DNA of 64,000 nt, taken from the NCBI GenBank assembly GCA_027946555.1, contig JAPEVC010000068.1, positions 1 through 64,000 of the forward strand. The letters run 5' to 3'. Both the position numbers and the translations under genes were made by a program. Below the pieces are notes generated by a model that saw only the letters and a list, made by a program, of their open reading frames with translations, was not told the DNA's origin and did no database searches. Source of the DNA: Gnomoniopsis sp. IMI 355080 (lineage: Eukaryota; Ascomycota; Sordariomycetes; Diaporthales; Gnomoniaceae). Numbering within the stretch: position 1 is the first letter of the stretch; every line of letters begins with the position of its first letter. This document shows positions 11,291 through 22,871 of this stretch, one piece after another.

Positions 11291-12182
11291 GGGGAAACAA
11301 CAATGATTGTCATGACGGTTGTCCTTCAACCCTCGTAAGCGAGTAGTTTGAGGAAGCAGCACCAGGAACTTATGCGTGTTCGTGGACACATCATGAACTG
11401 GGTAGTAACCCAGCTGTGCGTCTCGAAGGCATCAGCACTTGAAAGTCTGGCAAAGCTATGAGTGGGTGGCCAGTATTGCAGACATGTTCTCTATAATCAA
11501 TTCACGCAGATATGTTAATCCTTCCTAGCCATTTGGTGGGCCACGAGGAACATGAGCCAGGGGTTTCCCAAAGCCAAACCTAATCCTGCGGTATACGATG
11601 CATCAGAGTTGCCCGAGAGCGCGCGTTGTAGGGCAGTTTATCAATGGGGACTCGCGAGCGCACTATTCACAACATCCGACGGCATCTTGAATAAATCTGG
11701 CTCTCTCTACGGAACGCCTATGCATAGAGACAGTGCACATGCACACCAAGGTCGTGACGTCTCTCGTCAATGCTACCGGCGCGGAGGCGTGGGTCCATAA
11801 GTAGCTGCGCAATCTATACATGATGTCGATCTGTCGATCATAACATTCGGGAATCGAGTCTTGATATGCTCCCAGAAAATTCAAGTAGTCGCGGTGGGCT
11901 TGCAGGGTCCAAAGCTATAGGTGTATCAAGAACTCGGCTCCATTAAAATTGACTGGTGCTCATCATAAACATAAGCATAACTGTGCGCTTCACATGTCCT
12001 GAAACCAGACAACCAATGTGCCAGACATGCGGGCCACGTCCCCTCTCCCAAACATGGAACCAAGATCAGATGAAAAACATTCGGCTCAGTGTCACAAACG
12101 AGACTAAATACCGCTAACCTCCTACATGTAAAATATTGTCTCAGCTCCCTTCACTTCTTTCCCGGAGTGACTTGCTGCAATT
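11291..12182. other. intergenic, no gene seen
   Basis: These roughly 890 bp form the upstream region of the sedolisin gene. ORFs are short and unconvincing. Confidence 0.5.
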
Positions 12183-14104
12183 ATGAGATACTTGTCGACG
12201 CTCCAGGCCTTTTTGGCCGCTAATGTATTTGCATCATCTGTCTGTGCATCTGGTAATGCGTTCGAGTCGCTACACCAAGTGCCCCGGGGGTGGACATGGG
12301 CCCAACGCGCGCAGCCAGACGAGCCCATCAAGTTGAGGGTCTCGTTGAAGCAGCAAAACCTTGACGAATTTTACGACAATCTGATGCAAGTATCAACTCC
12401 AGACCATCCGCGGTACGGACAGCACTATGAAGGACACGAGCTGCGGAGCCTCCTCAAGCCAAGCGAGGAGGCGACCTCGACTGCGGTGCGATGGCTAAAG
12501 GAGAATAATGTCATGTCCATTCGGGATGATGGGGACTATCTATTTTTCCGGACCACAGTCGCCACGGCGAACAAGCTGCTGGATACGGAATTCGCTTGGT
12601 ACCAGAACGGCGCGGGTGAGCAGTTGCTCAGAACAATGAGATATTCTGTCCCCCAGGATGTGGCGGCACACATCAACTTTGTGCAGCCGACAACGAGGTT
12701 CGGTTCTACGCAGCCTCTCGCAACCCGCCTAAACATTATGAATTCCGGAGAGACTGCCACTGGGGAGTCAAAGTGGATCTCTGCACCCCCAGGCCTCAAA
12801 GAGAATGCCGCCTCCCTCGCGGTGAACAGCAGTTGCGCCAAAACCATCACGCCCCAGTGTTTGTACCAGCTATACAATATCAACCTAAAAGGGAGCTCTG
12901 CCGGCAACAACATGATTGGGTACGCCTCCTTTGTGGGACAGTCTGCGCGACAAACCGATAACGCGCTGTTTGCACAGACCTACGCCCCCTTTGCTGCAGG
13001 GAGGAATTTCTCCGTAGTCACCTTCAACGGCGGAGTCAACGACCAGACCAGCAACAACGACTCGGGCGAGGCCAACTTGGACCAACAATATGCCATGGCA
13101 GTCGGTTTCGACGTACCGGCCGTCGAGTTCATCACAGGAGGACTGGGCCAGCTGGTTCCCGACGGCGACACGCCGAACCCGGCAGATAATTCCAACGAGC
13201 CGTTCCTAGAGTTTGCCATGGGGCTTCTCGCAATGGACAATGCGGCGATCCCCAACTCGATTTCCATTTCCTATGGCGAGAATGAGCAGGAGATCCCGCT
13301 GGCCTATGCCACACAGGTCTGCAACATGTTTGCACAGCTCGGCGCGCGAGGCAAGTCCATCCTTGTTGCGTCGGGCGATTCTGGTACTGGTGACTTTTGC
13401 CAGGCCAACGATGGGACGAATGCCACGAGGTTTACGCCGCAGTTTCCGGGGGCTTGCCCATATGTCACTGCAGTCGGTGGGGTGGGTACTTTCTTTCCCA
13501 AAACGTTTTCCCCCTTGTCTTGCTAACCACAATTCAGGTCAGCGGTATTGCCCCCGAAACCGCAGTCGCCTTCTCCTCTGGTGGCTTCTCAAACGTCTGG
13601 CCACGTCCGGCATACCAAGACGCCGCTGTTCCCGCCTATGCCCAGCAAATGGCCAGCAACTTCACAGGCCTCTTCAACACCTCTGGCAGAGGATTCCCGG
13701 ATGTCGCTACGCAGTCGGTAGGCTTCCGCATCGTACAGTCAGGGCGAGACGTCGGGGTGCAGGGCACCTCTGCGGCAGCCCCGACCTTTAACGGCGTAAT
13801 CGCACTGCTAAACTCAGCCCGCATCGCCTCGAACCAGTCGACCATGGGCTTCCTGAATCCGTGGCTGTACGCAAACGCTTCCGCCGCGTTCAACGATGTG
13901 ACCACGGGAACCTCGGCCGGGTGCAACGGGCAGTCTCGCTTCAACGGGGGCCCGAACGGCAGCCCGGTGGTGCCCAATGCCGGTTTCCCCGCGGCTGTAG
14001 GATGGGACGCGGTCACGGGCCTGGGCACACCAGATTTTGCAAAATTGCTGGCGTTGGCTGCTCCGAATGTGCCGAATCAGGGTGGGGTTATATCAGGAGC
14101 GTAG
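12183..14104 (+). CDS. secreted sedolisin / tripeptidyl-peptidase (peptidase S53)
   Basis: Model: exons 12183-13481 and 13538-14104, 621 aa, with a 56-nt phase-0 intron. It is an acid serine-carboxyl peptidase that is exported and cleaves tripeptides or internal bonds at low pH. Residues 1-22 form the signal peptide, and about 30-180 form the S53 activation prodomain (KLRVSLKQQNLDEFYD). The catalytic set is intact: E296 and D300 in SGEANLD, oxyanion D399 in SGDSGTG, and nucleophile S511 in GTSAAAP. The calcium-binding segments (FNDVTTGTSAGC, AVGWDAVTGLGTP) follow near the C-terminus. Several N-glycosylation sequons are present. The exact specificity (TPP-I-like or endopeptidase) cannot be read off. 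Confidence 0.95.
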
Positions 14105-14267
14105 CAACTTGCTAGACTGTGTAAATAGACTGGATAGATTCCGAATTGCATAAACCTAATTACTTCTCAGACACTGTTCAGTGGCACAGTCTCTTCAAGG
14201 GCCCCGGGTCTTTTGAGCTGTCCTGGCTGGACAAACGATGTCGATGTGGTTGGCAACCTTTTGCTGC

Positions 14268-15779
14268 TCACAGCTTCGCAAAGACCGTCGGCACGCTCCC
14301 ACCCATCTCTACCAACGTGCTCTTGTTCTTGACCCACGCCTCGAGACCCTTCCTGCCATTCTCCACCCCCAAGCCACTCGACTTCCAGCCACCGACGGCC
14401 ATCTCCGCCGGCGACTCCCCCCATGTGTTGACCCACGTGATACCGGCCTCGAGCTGTGCAATGACCTGGTGGCACTGGTTAATGTCTTTACCAAAGACAC
14501 CAGCAGCCAAGCCCAAATCAGTCGCATTGGCCCGCTTGACAGCCTCCTCGATGGTGTCATATGTCAAAATGCACATGACCGGGCCAAAGATCTCCTCTTT
14601 TACAATCTTCATGTCGTCTGTGCAGTCTGTGAAAACGGTGGGCTGGACCCAGTATCCGTCCTTCAGGTCCTGTGGGACTTTTAAAGTGTTCCCGCCATAC
14701 AGCACCCTCGCCTTGTCCTTCTCGGCGCCGTGTCGTATATAACTCAGCACCTTTTCTTGATGAGGCTTGCTGCTTAGCGGACCAAAGTTGGTGTTCATGT
14801 CAAACAGGTCTCCAGCCCGAATGAACTGCATCTTTGCCACGAGGGCCTTTTCAAACTCCGCCTTCATCGTCTTTGGCACAAACACCCTCGTGCCGTTTGT
14901 GCACACCTGGCCCGTACTATAAAAGTTCGCCATCATGGCCCCATCCACTGCATTCTCCACCTCACAATCCGGTAATACCACTACAGGGCTCTTGCCGCCC
15001 AGCTCCATGGTAACATACTTCATGTTGCCGGCGGCCGCACCCGCGACCTTCTTCCCGGTCGACACTTGGCCCGTGAAGCTCACCTTTGCAATCGCCGGAT
15101 GCGTGGAGAGCGCTGCGCCCACCTCGCCGGCACCATAGACCACATTGAACACGCCGTCCGGCACGCCAGCCTCGCGGTAAATCTCAGCCAGGTATTGCGC
15201 ATGGAGCGGCGTGTACTCGCTCGGCTTGTACACCAGCGTGTTTCCCGCAGCAAGACACGGCGCAGATTTCCACAGTGCGATCTGGATGGGGTAGTTCCAC
15301 GCGCCAATCGCTGCGCACACGCCGAGCGGCTCCTTGGTGGTATAGACCGAGGCCTCGGGCCGCAGGCAAAAGGCCTCTCCATTAAGGCCACCCGAGGCGA
15401 TCAGCGAGGCGTAGTACTCGAGGACATCGGCGCCTGTCACGATGTCGACGGTAGAAGTTTCTGAAAAAGGCTTGCCAGTGTCCAGGGTCTCGATGCGTGC
15501 CAGGGCATCGTTTCGGCTGCGCAAAAGGGCGACGGCGCGGTGGAGGATGCGCGAGCGCTCGATGGGGGGCGTTGCAGACCACGAGGGGAACGCGGATTTG
15601 GCACTGGTGATGGCGGCATTGATGGAAGCAGGTGAGGACGTGTGTATTGTGGCGATGGGTTTGGCAGTCGAGGGGTTGATGGTTTCAAAGGTGCCTGCAC
15701 TCGAGGTGGACGGCTGGACCTTGCCGCTATAAAAGGTGTGGCGGTCCTGCTCGCTTGATGATGGTGATATGGAGCCCAT
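14268..15779 (-). CDS. betaine-aldehyde dehydrogenase, peroxisomal-type C-terminus
   Basis: This single exon gives 503 aa from the ATG at 15779, which has a strong context (CCAAAATGG). The frame stays open for 46 more codons upstream to another ATG at 15917; that version would add an Arg/Ser-rich, mitochondrial-like leader. The enzyme oxidises betaine aldehyde to glycine betaine with NAD+. The ALDH active site is intact: N162 (GAWNYP), E259 (MELGGKSP) and C293 (GQVCTNGTR). The last three residues are AKL, a canonical peroxisomal targeting signal type 1. Its neighbour across a shared promoter is choline oxidase, which makes the substrate, so the specificity call rests on both sequence and context. 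It could accept other aminoaldehydes. Confidence 0.92.
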   Translation of the reverse strand: MGSISPSSSEQDRHTFYSGKVQPSTSSAGTFETINPSTAKPIATIHTSSPASINAAITSAKSAFPSWSATPPIERSRILHRAVALLRSRNDALARIETLDTGKPFSETSTVDIVTGADVLEYYASLIASGGLNGEAFCLRPEASVYTTKEPLGVCAAIGAWNYPIQIALWKSAPCLAAGNTLVYKPSEYTPLHAQYLAEIYREAGVPDGVFNVVYGAGEVGAALSTHPAIAKVSFTGQVSTGKKVAGAAAGNMKYVTMELGGKSPVVVLPDCEVENAVDGAMMANFYSTGQVCTNGTRVFVPKTMKAEFEKALVAKMQFIRAGDLFDMNTNFGPLSSKPHQEKVLSYIRHGAEKDKARVLYGGNTLKVPQDLKDGYWVQPTVFTDCTDDMKIVKEEIFGPVMCILTYDTIEEAVKRANATDLGLAAGVFGKDINQCHQVIAQLEAGITWVNTWGESPAEMAVGGWKSSGLGVENGRKGLEAWVKNKSTLVEMGGSVPTVFAKL

Positions 15780-17485
15780 TTTGGTGGTGATGAGACGTGC
15801 GCGCCGAGTGTGAGAGCTGATGCGGGATGAGTGAGCGGCTTGCGTGAGTGAACGGAGCAATGCGTGTAGTCCGAATGAGGCAATTCCCGGAATGGAGCAG
15901 AGCATCAGCCCATTCAACGGCTCTATTAGCTAATGAGAATATCGAGACTTTTCTTCCCCCAGGGACACGGCGTTTGCAAATGGGAAGCTAGAATTTTGTA
16001 CTACAGGGTAAAGTAGCGCTCAACCGAGATCTGCGAGTCAACTACATACCTGTAATCAACCCCCTGAGAGCCTCAGAAACTGCGCCCCTTGTGCCGACCG
16101 ATAGCCGATTTTTGACGACACAAAGTCCCTCCCTACCTGCGTTATCTCTTGTCCGCTTTTTTTTCTTCCCACGGCATTAAATCGGTTTCTCTACACGTTA
16201 TCATGGTATCAATTCCTGCTCACGCCTAGAGACTAGCCCGTAAACATATCGTCCAACACCACAGGTTATACAACAGCGAGTCAGTTTCCGCCTCCAAAGA
16301 CTCCCCGACCACGCCATCCACCCCGGACGATCCCGTCGCAAAAGTTGACACGATGCGTTTGCCCAGACAATGACGTCAATGGCCCTGGCGTCGTGTGCTT
16401 CGTGGAGTTTGTGGAGTCGCGGAGTCGTGGAGCCTCTTGGTGTGGGGGGGGGGGATGGAAGAGTTGCACTATCTATACTGGACCTAGGGCAGTCCAGTCG
16501 CAAGACTGGACAAATAGACAAGGCGATATTTGGGATACTGTGGGCGGATGTATGCCGAGGGTCGAGAAGAAAATTTTATCGATTCTCCTATAGCGTGCAG
16601 AAGAGACCGCTTGTTGCTACAGATTTCTCTTTGACATCTTGGTAGTCGGCCGAGCCGCTGCCGTTTTGTTTCGGGGGATGTCCTTGCACAGCAGCCCTGC
16701 CACGCTTGGAAGGGTGTCATAGATTGTCGCTCGTGACCTGGCTGAGAGATGCTGCTACTATGCGGTATACTATAGTACTACACGCCTCCATACCGTAGCA
16801 GCAGGTACATGCGAGAATAGGACAGGGTAAAATATGCCATTGCAGAGAAGGGCATCTGCACAAGCTAGTTTCCGGCTCTGTGGACCCTGCATCCATAAAG
16901 ATTATCCCACTTCAAAGGGCCCACTGACACCTGGAATGCAAACACTTTTGACTGCACCCATCTCACGCGGCTCAGCCCATCTACGGCGCATGTACCCCCT
17001 CCATTTCGTAAATTTTTCGAGCACCTTGTTGAATCTCGATTTGATAGGTGCGAGGCTTTCTTGTAGTTTTTTTCTCTTCTTCCTCTTCTTCCCCTGTGCC
17101 CAGGCAATGAGCCGTCAGGGGTTTTCCGGCCCACATGGCGTGTTCTGTATGTAAGCTGCTTCCGGACAGCTTATCCTGGACCAAGATAAGCGGCGCGGCG
17201 AACGCTAGAGCTTGAGTCGGTCGCATAAGGTATTTAAAATAGACTAAACCTCGTCTCATCCTGACGACCTGACTTTTTTTTGCAAGACAAGGAAGTAAAA
17301 GAGAGAAAAAACGGGACCTACTAGATCTCCCTCAAGCAAGTCCAAAACCTCAAACGCCGCTCTTAGAACTTGTCAACTCTTCACTGAGAACGACAAGACC
17401 TCACCTACTTACTCTCGCTTGCTTACCTCTTGCTGCTCACCCAAAACAGCTCATTCTCTCCCAAACACACTTCCTCACACACACA
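15780..17485. promoter_or_regulatory. shared divergent promoter of the glycine betaine genes
   Basis: These 1.7 kb lie between two start codons on opposite strands. They include a perfect inverted pair of GATA-type sites, GCTTATC and GATAAGC, at 17169-17175 and 17185-17191 with 9 bp between. Further GATA matches lie near 16140 (GTTATCT) and 16197 (GTTATCA). A TATA-like TATTTAAA lies at 17231-17238, and a CT/CA-rich leader runs from about 17265 to the choline oxidase ATG. GATA sites bind AreA/NIT2-type nitrogen regulators, which suits a choline-using pathway; binding here is inference. Small ORFs in this region are not convincing. Confidence 0.55.
17169..17191. promoter_or_regulatory. paired inverted GATA sites
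   Basis: The arms GCTTATC and GATAAGC are perfectly inverted around a 9-bp spacer, about 295 bp before the choline oxidase ATG. Closely spaced GATA pairs are the known high-affinity target of fungal AreA/NIT2 nitrogen regulators. Function here is inferred. Confidence 0.45.
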
Positions 17486-19357
17486 ATGGCGACCACATAC
17501 ATCTCGCCAGCGGACTGTGACCGCTATGACTATGTGATTGTCGGCGGCGGTACAGCCGGATGCGTGATAGCATCCCGTCTGGCCGAGTACCTCCCTCACA
17601 AGAGAATACTCGTGATCGAAGCCGGGCCCAGTGATTTCATGGATGATCGTGTGCTCGATCTGCGACAGTGGCTGGCCTTGCTGGGCGGCGAGCTCGACTA
17701 TGACTACCCCACGACGGAGCAGCCTATGGGTAAGTGAAGAAGAAAAGAAGACGACAGTGGAAAAGAGGCGACGCAAAACTAGCCAGTGACGAATCTTTGA
17801 TCTCTCTCCCGTAAAAAAAAAAAAAAACCGAAAAAGTGAATCTTGAGGCTCATCCGTATTTCTTCCTCCCCAAATAGGCAACTCACACATCCGGCACTCA
17901 CGCGCCAAAGTCCTCGGCGGCTGCTCTTCGCACAACACGCTCATCTCCTTCCGACCCTTCGAGTATGACCTGAAGATCTGGGAGTCCCTCGGCGCCAAGG
18001 GCTGGGAGTTCCAGGACTTTATGCGCCTGATGAACAAGCTGCGCAACACGGTGCAGCCCGTCCACGCCCGCCACCGCAATGCCCTGTGCAAGGACTGGGT
18101 CCTCGCGTGCAGCGACGCCATGAACATTCCCGTCCTGCCCAACTTCAACGAGGAAATCACAAACACGGGCTCGCTCAAGCAGGGTGTCGGCTTCTTCAAC
18201 GTCTCCTACAACCCCGACGACCACCGCCGCTCGTCCGCATCGGTCGCCTACATCCACCCCATCCTCCGCGGCGAGGAGCAACGCCCGAACCTGACCATCC
18301 TGCTCAAGGCCTGGGTCTCCAAGATCAACGTGCACAACGACACCGTCCGCGGCGTCAACGTCACCCTCTGCGACGGCTCCAAGCGCACCATCAATGCGCG
18401 CACCGAGACCATCCTATCCGCCGGCGCTGTCGACACTCCGCGTCTCATGCTGCTGTCAGGCCTGGGTCCCAAGGATCAACTGCAGAACCTGCACATCCCC
18501 GTAATCAAGGACATTCCCGGTGTGGGCGAGAACCTGCAGGATCACCCAGAGTCCATCATCATCTGGGAGCTGAACAAGGAGGTCCCACAGGGTGAGACGA
18601 CCATGGACTCGGACGCCGGCATCTTCCTGCGGCGCGAGAAGCCCAATGCTGCGGCGTATCAATTCAGTGCGAACCCGGCCGCACTTCCCGATGGTGACAT
18701 TGCCGATGTCATGATGCACTGGTATGTATCCGCATCTTTCTTTTGATGAAAAAAAATTTACTAAAACTCGCACCCAACAACCACAGCTACCAAATTCCAT
18801 TCACAATGAACACGCAGCGCCTCGGCTACGAGACCATCCCCGACAAGTTCGCCTTTTGCATGACGCCCAATATTCCCCGGCCCCGGTCCCGCGGCCGGCT
18901 CTACCTGACCTCGGCCGACCCGACCGTCAAGCCCGCGCTCGACTTCCGCTACTTCACCGACCCCGAGGGCTACGATGCGGCCACCCTCGTGTACGGCATG
19001 AAGGCGGCGCGCAAGATCGCCCAGACGGCGCCCTTCAAGGACTGGATCAAGCGCGAGGTCGCACCCGGCCCCAAGATCCAGACCGACGAGGAGCTGAGCC
19101 ACTATGCCCGCAAGGTCGCCCACACCGTCTACCACCCCGCGGGCACGACGCGCATGGGCGATGTCGAGCGCGACGACCTGGCCGTCGTTGACGCCAAGCT
19201 GCGTGTGCGCGGCCTGCGCAAGATGCGCATTGCGGATGCCGGCATCTTCCCCACGATTCCCACCATCAACCCGATGTTGACGGTGTTGGGTGTCGCCGAG
19301 AAGGCGGCCGAGATGATTGCAGAGGAGGCTGGGTGGAAGCAGCAGGCGAGGCTGTAA
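17486..19357 (+). CDS. choline oxidase (GMC flavoenzyme), peroxisomal-type C-terminus
   Basis: Model: exons 17486-17729, 17878-18721 and 18787-19357, 552 aa. The enzyme oxidises choline to betaine aldehyde (and can go on to glycine betaine) using O2 and releasing H2O2. Residues 20-25 form the GGGTAG FAD-binding loop, with YDYVIV just before. The segment HSRAKVLGGCSSHN contains H100, which aligns with the histidine that carries covalent FAD in bacterial choline oxidase. H479 (VYHPAGT) and N524 (INPML) are the GMC catalytic pair. The last three residues are ARL, matching the peroxisomal PTS1 pattern. Location in peroxisomes would put H2O2 release beside catalase. Its divergent neighbour is the aldehyde dehydrogenase for the next step. 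Confidence 0.93.
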
Positions 19358-20048
19358 GGGTATGGTTGGTTCACGGGTGAATCTGCTATTGCATCGCATT
19401 GACGGTTAGCTGGAGTTCTGCTTAGAAAAAAACAAAACAATGGCATAGAGCGTTGGAAAAGTCGCAATGGTGCTTTCAAGGGCGCTGTCAATGAATTTTT
19501 TATTCAGCTTCGGGTCCCTCAGTGCTGACAGACATCAACGCATCTTCTGATTTGATGTCCTCCACCCATGGAACCAAACTAGGCGTGTTTCGCATCACGA
19601 TACATGAACTCACATACGGTATATCCACAAGCAACATGTGCTAGACAGGCTGCGCCTGCGGCTTGACAACTTCGTAATCATTTGTATAAAGTACCCTGTT
19701 CGACTCGGGAACACATACAAACCACATTCTAAGCCACGCAGCACAGTTGTCGATGAAAGCTGATACTACACCTCGTCGAAAACAGAGGCAAGTCATCTTC
19801 ATGGTCCGTCCTTTGCTGAAAAGTCCTGTCCACGCAAAGTATTACTATCCGCCCAACAGCTCACCCAGCGACGTCAGTCACACTGATATCGACCAGGAAT
19901 CGTTACATCCGTCAGGGTATTTCCCATCCTTCCTCGCCAAGTATTCCCTTCGTCAAAGTGGCTTCTGGGAATCAAAACGAGTCCCTGCCCATCAGGTCGA
20001 GCAACTCCAACTTCATCGCGGCGCGTCTCGTCGAGCGACGATCATCGG
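19358..20048. other. intergenic, no gene seen
   Basis: This is the 3' flank shared by choline oxidase and the convergent F-box-like gene. An open frame of 113 codons at 19747-20088 has no family match. Confidence 0.45.
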
Positions 20049-21396
20049 TCATGGGTTTAGACTTGAACTGGGCAAAGGATGGCGCTGATAATGCCCATTA
20101 GCATAATCGTCTAGAACAAAAGTTGAGGCTTTTGGCCTAGAGATATCGGTACTTACAACGGAAGCAATCATGGTACCACCCGCCATAGCTATCAGCACTC
20201 TCGTCCAACTCCAGGGCGTGGACCAGCGCCTTGACGCCAACCAGCGGTTTGTAAAGTGACGTTTGTTCCTCGTCCGTGTCGGCGTCAGATGCTTGAGTCG
20301 AGGTTGAAGTACTGCTCGAGGCTGGCTCTGGTTCCAATTCTTTGGACCCATCTGGTTGGACTGCCAAGGCCTCAACAAAGCCTGCGCGAATGACGCCGTT
20401 GAAGAAAGGATACATAAAAGGGTACATATCTCTGGCAAGCTTGATGGCCTTCATCTTGTCATATGACTCCAAAGTGACTGGCCAGGTGCTCTCGGCTCTC
20501 TCAGTGGAATTGAGATACCCCGAAAAGTTCCTACTGCTTGTACTAAAGCCCAGTCCAGAGATCTTCAGGGTCTGCAGGTAGTGGAGTTGAAGCAGCTGCG
20601 ATGCCACACCTGGCATAAAGGTCCACTCGGTCTCGCCGACGTGCACATGGACATGAACCAAACGATCCAGGGTTTCGGGACGCACAAGAAGGAGGAAAGT
20701 CTGTAGAGCCGACAGACGGAGAAAGACAAACTTTTGCTTCGTATACAACACAGGGGCTGCCTCTTCGTAAATCTCCTTGGAGGCGCAAAGAAGACGGAGA
20801 TTTCGATATCGCTTGCGGGCGGTCCAGCTCGTCAAACGTGTCAAGTTGCGACCGCCTACAACAGGCTTGTAAGACTCCTCAAGGGTGCGGCGGAGTCGGG
20901 CGTTGGTCAAAGAAGCAGGCTCAATGGCAACAATACCGTCAGGACTGCCAACGACTAGCTTGTAGATGTTATCGCGAAGCTCGGGGGGAAGTTTCCTATA
21001 GGCAAGCCAAGTCATTAGTTATGGTTCTCAAGGGCCGCAGGTCAAAAAAGAAGTCTAACATGAATGGGAAGGGCTTTGGCTTCTTGGTCTTTGGCTTCTT
21101 GATGATGGGCGTCTTGCTTCGTTTCTTGGAGTTTGGCTCCAGAGTCTGTTGATATTCTGTCAGCGGTCTATAACGATAGGTACAGCTGACCCTCACTGGG
21201 CTCTGTAACTGACCCAATCCTCATCGTTGTCTGAGCTTTCAGCCTCGTCCTTGGCAGCAGTGCTGTTGTCGCTGACCGCGGTGGTTGGATCGCTGACTTC
21301 GTCAAACTCGTCCTCACTGGCAGCGGCCTCGTTGTACGAGACTGCAGTGCGTCGGCGTTTTGGATAGCGCGGCTCTAGCGCTGCGGAAGACGACAT
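20049..21396 (-). CDS. F-box-like fungal protein
   Basis: Model: exons 21396-21214, 21145-21060, 20995-20157 and 20110-20049, 389 aa. All junctions keep frame. Residues about 1-85 are charged and basic (RYPKRRR near the start, then acidic DNDEDW, then the lysine-rich KKPKTKKPKPFPF). The ordered part begins KLPPELRDNIYKLV, the short leucine/proline helix found at the start of F-box and 2EXR-type domains in many fungal proteins, followed by helix-rich sequence. A Ser/Thr-rich linker precedes the C-terminal region near residue 340. Such proteins often recruit targets to SCF ubiquitin ligases, but the target is unknown and the C-terminal exon is the least certain part. Confidence 0.7.
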
Positions 21397-22537
21397 GATG
21401 GTCGTATTGAAAGTCGTGGGCAGGCGTGAGTTGTCAATCTTTCATACCAGTCTGCAGATCGCGGCGGCGGCTTTCTGTTGTTGAAGGAGATGTGGTTGTT
21501 TGTTTTGGCAGGAGACAACAAAGGGGGGTCGAGGTTAGAGTTGATAAGTTTTGCAGGGAGCTCAAAGAAGGCAGAGTGTTGCAGGCAGTAGTGAAGTGCA
21601 GGTGAGTTTGATGGAAAGAGCTACCTAGGTAGGTTCTAGAAGGGGGAGGGGGGTCTGGACTCTGGCGGTGAATAATACAGACCTAATCAGAAGCCTTGAC
21701 ATTTTCACCATTGAGCCTCAATCCCCGCCCTAGAAAGGCTTTCATTAGATCGGGGCTAGTAGGAGATGGATCTTCTACTTGGAAGCCATCTGTTTTAGAT
21801 CCCAGGGCAACCACCCGTCTGTCTTGCCTGGAGAAAGCAGACTCACTTCTATAACTGCATGTAAGTTGTGAAAGATTGGCTGACTGAAAGAAAACAAATT
21901 ACCTCAGGTAAAAGGCCATACATATCTTATTGCATCAAACTTTCAATAAAAGATTTCTCATATGCCGAGCCTGATAGATAGGTCATTGATGCTTTCACCA
22001 CCCCTTAGCAAAAATTCAGACCAGCAAGAAAAGCCCATATTGAAAATGTTCTTAAGGTACAAAACGCTTCTACTAAAGTCAACAACCCTGGTGACCACCT
22101 CTCTTGAATTCGCTTCATCCTGTGCAAGAATCTGAACTTCAAGCAAGTGATCCTGCAGGCCCGGTTCTCTACTACAAGACTAAGCCGGTTGTCATAACAA
22201 GGTGGATGCAAGCGATTGAGAGTGTTTTCATATGCCTGGACTGACTCAACAGATTCTCAAACTAGATTATCCTTTAGCGTCAGCCCACATGTCAACCATC
22301 CTGTAAAACGTACTTAGTGTACTTGGAAACTTCCAAGACTACGCAAATATCCCGTTGGACTTGTTCACTTGGCAAGTCTACTCCTTGAATGTAAGTGTAA
22401 ATATTGGAGATGAGAAGACTCATATATAGCAGCATGGCAAGGTACCTGCCACGGTCCACAATCAGCTTAAAAACTTCAGGCACACTGTGGTCAATGTAAT
22501 GGAAACCATTCTATTCGTTATGATGCAGATTATCCTG
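21397..22537. other. intergenic, about 1.1 kb
   Basis: No supported gene lies here. One copy of the TACCTAGGTA palindrome is present at 21622-21631, close to the 5' end of the F-box-like gene. CT/GA-rich DNA lies upstream of that gene. Confidence 0.45.
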
Positions 22538-22871
22538 CTAGTTACTGCTGTTCTTCGTGCCGCCCATATTCTCCTGTACCGTTCCACCAACGCTCCCTCC
22601 TGTTGTAAACTGCTTTCCAATCGCTCCCTCCTTATCGAATGGTCCGCCAACCTTTTGTGCCGCACCACCAATGGCGCCCTCAGCTGTACCACATGTTAGT
22701 GTCCTCAATACTCCAACGTGAAATCCGGTTTTGCCTACCTGTGAATTGCTTGCCAATAGCACCGTTGGCATCAAGGACCTTTGGCTTGTGCTCGCCGACG
22801 CCGCTGTTGGCTGGAGTCTGCGTTGAACCGGACATGCCGCCACCGGGCTTGACGTTGAAGTTCTCGGACAT
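22538..22871 (-). CDS. small glycine-rich stress-type protein with GAIGKQFT repeats
   Basis: Model: exons 22871-22739 and 22683-22538, 92 aa. The protein is hydrophilic and glycine-rich with no signal peptide. It holds a repeated motif: GAIGKQFT, then GAIGGAAQKVGGP, then GAIGKQFT again, then SVGGTVQENMGG. Similar short proteins with this repeat are widespread in filamentous ascomycetes. Their composition resembles hydrophilins/LEA-like proteins linked to stress, spores or desiccation. That role is an inference from composition. The splice is well supported because it joins KQFT to AEGAIGG without disturbing the repeat. Confidence 0.75.

Noticed and set aside
13213..13791. 192-codon frame in the sedolisin gene
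   Set aside because: Out-of-frame shadow; the true frame has all catalytic residues.
15066..15464. 132-codon frame opposite the aldehyde dehydrogenase
   Set aside because: It is the antisense shadow of a GC-rich coding sequence.
18761..19399. 212-codon minus-strand frame over choline oxidase exon 3
   Set aside because: Shadow of a GC-rich exon; no family features.
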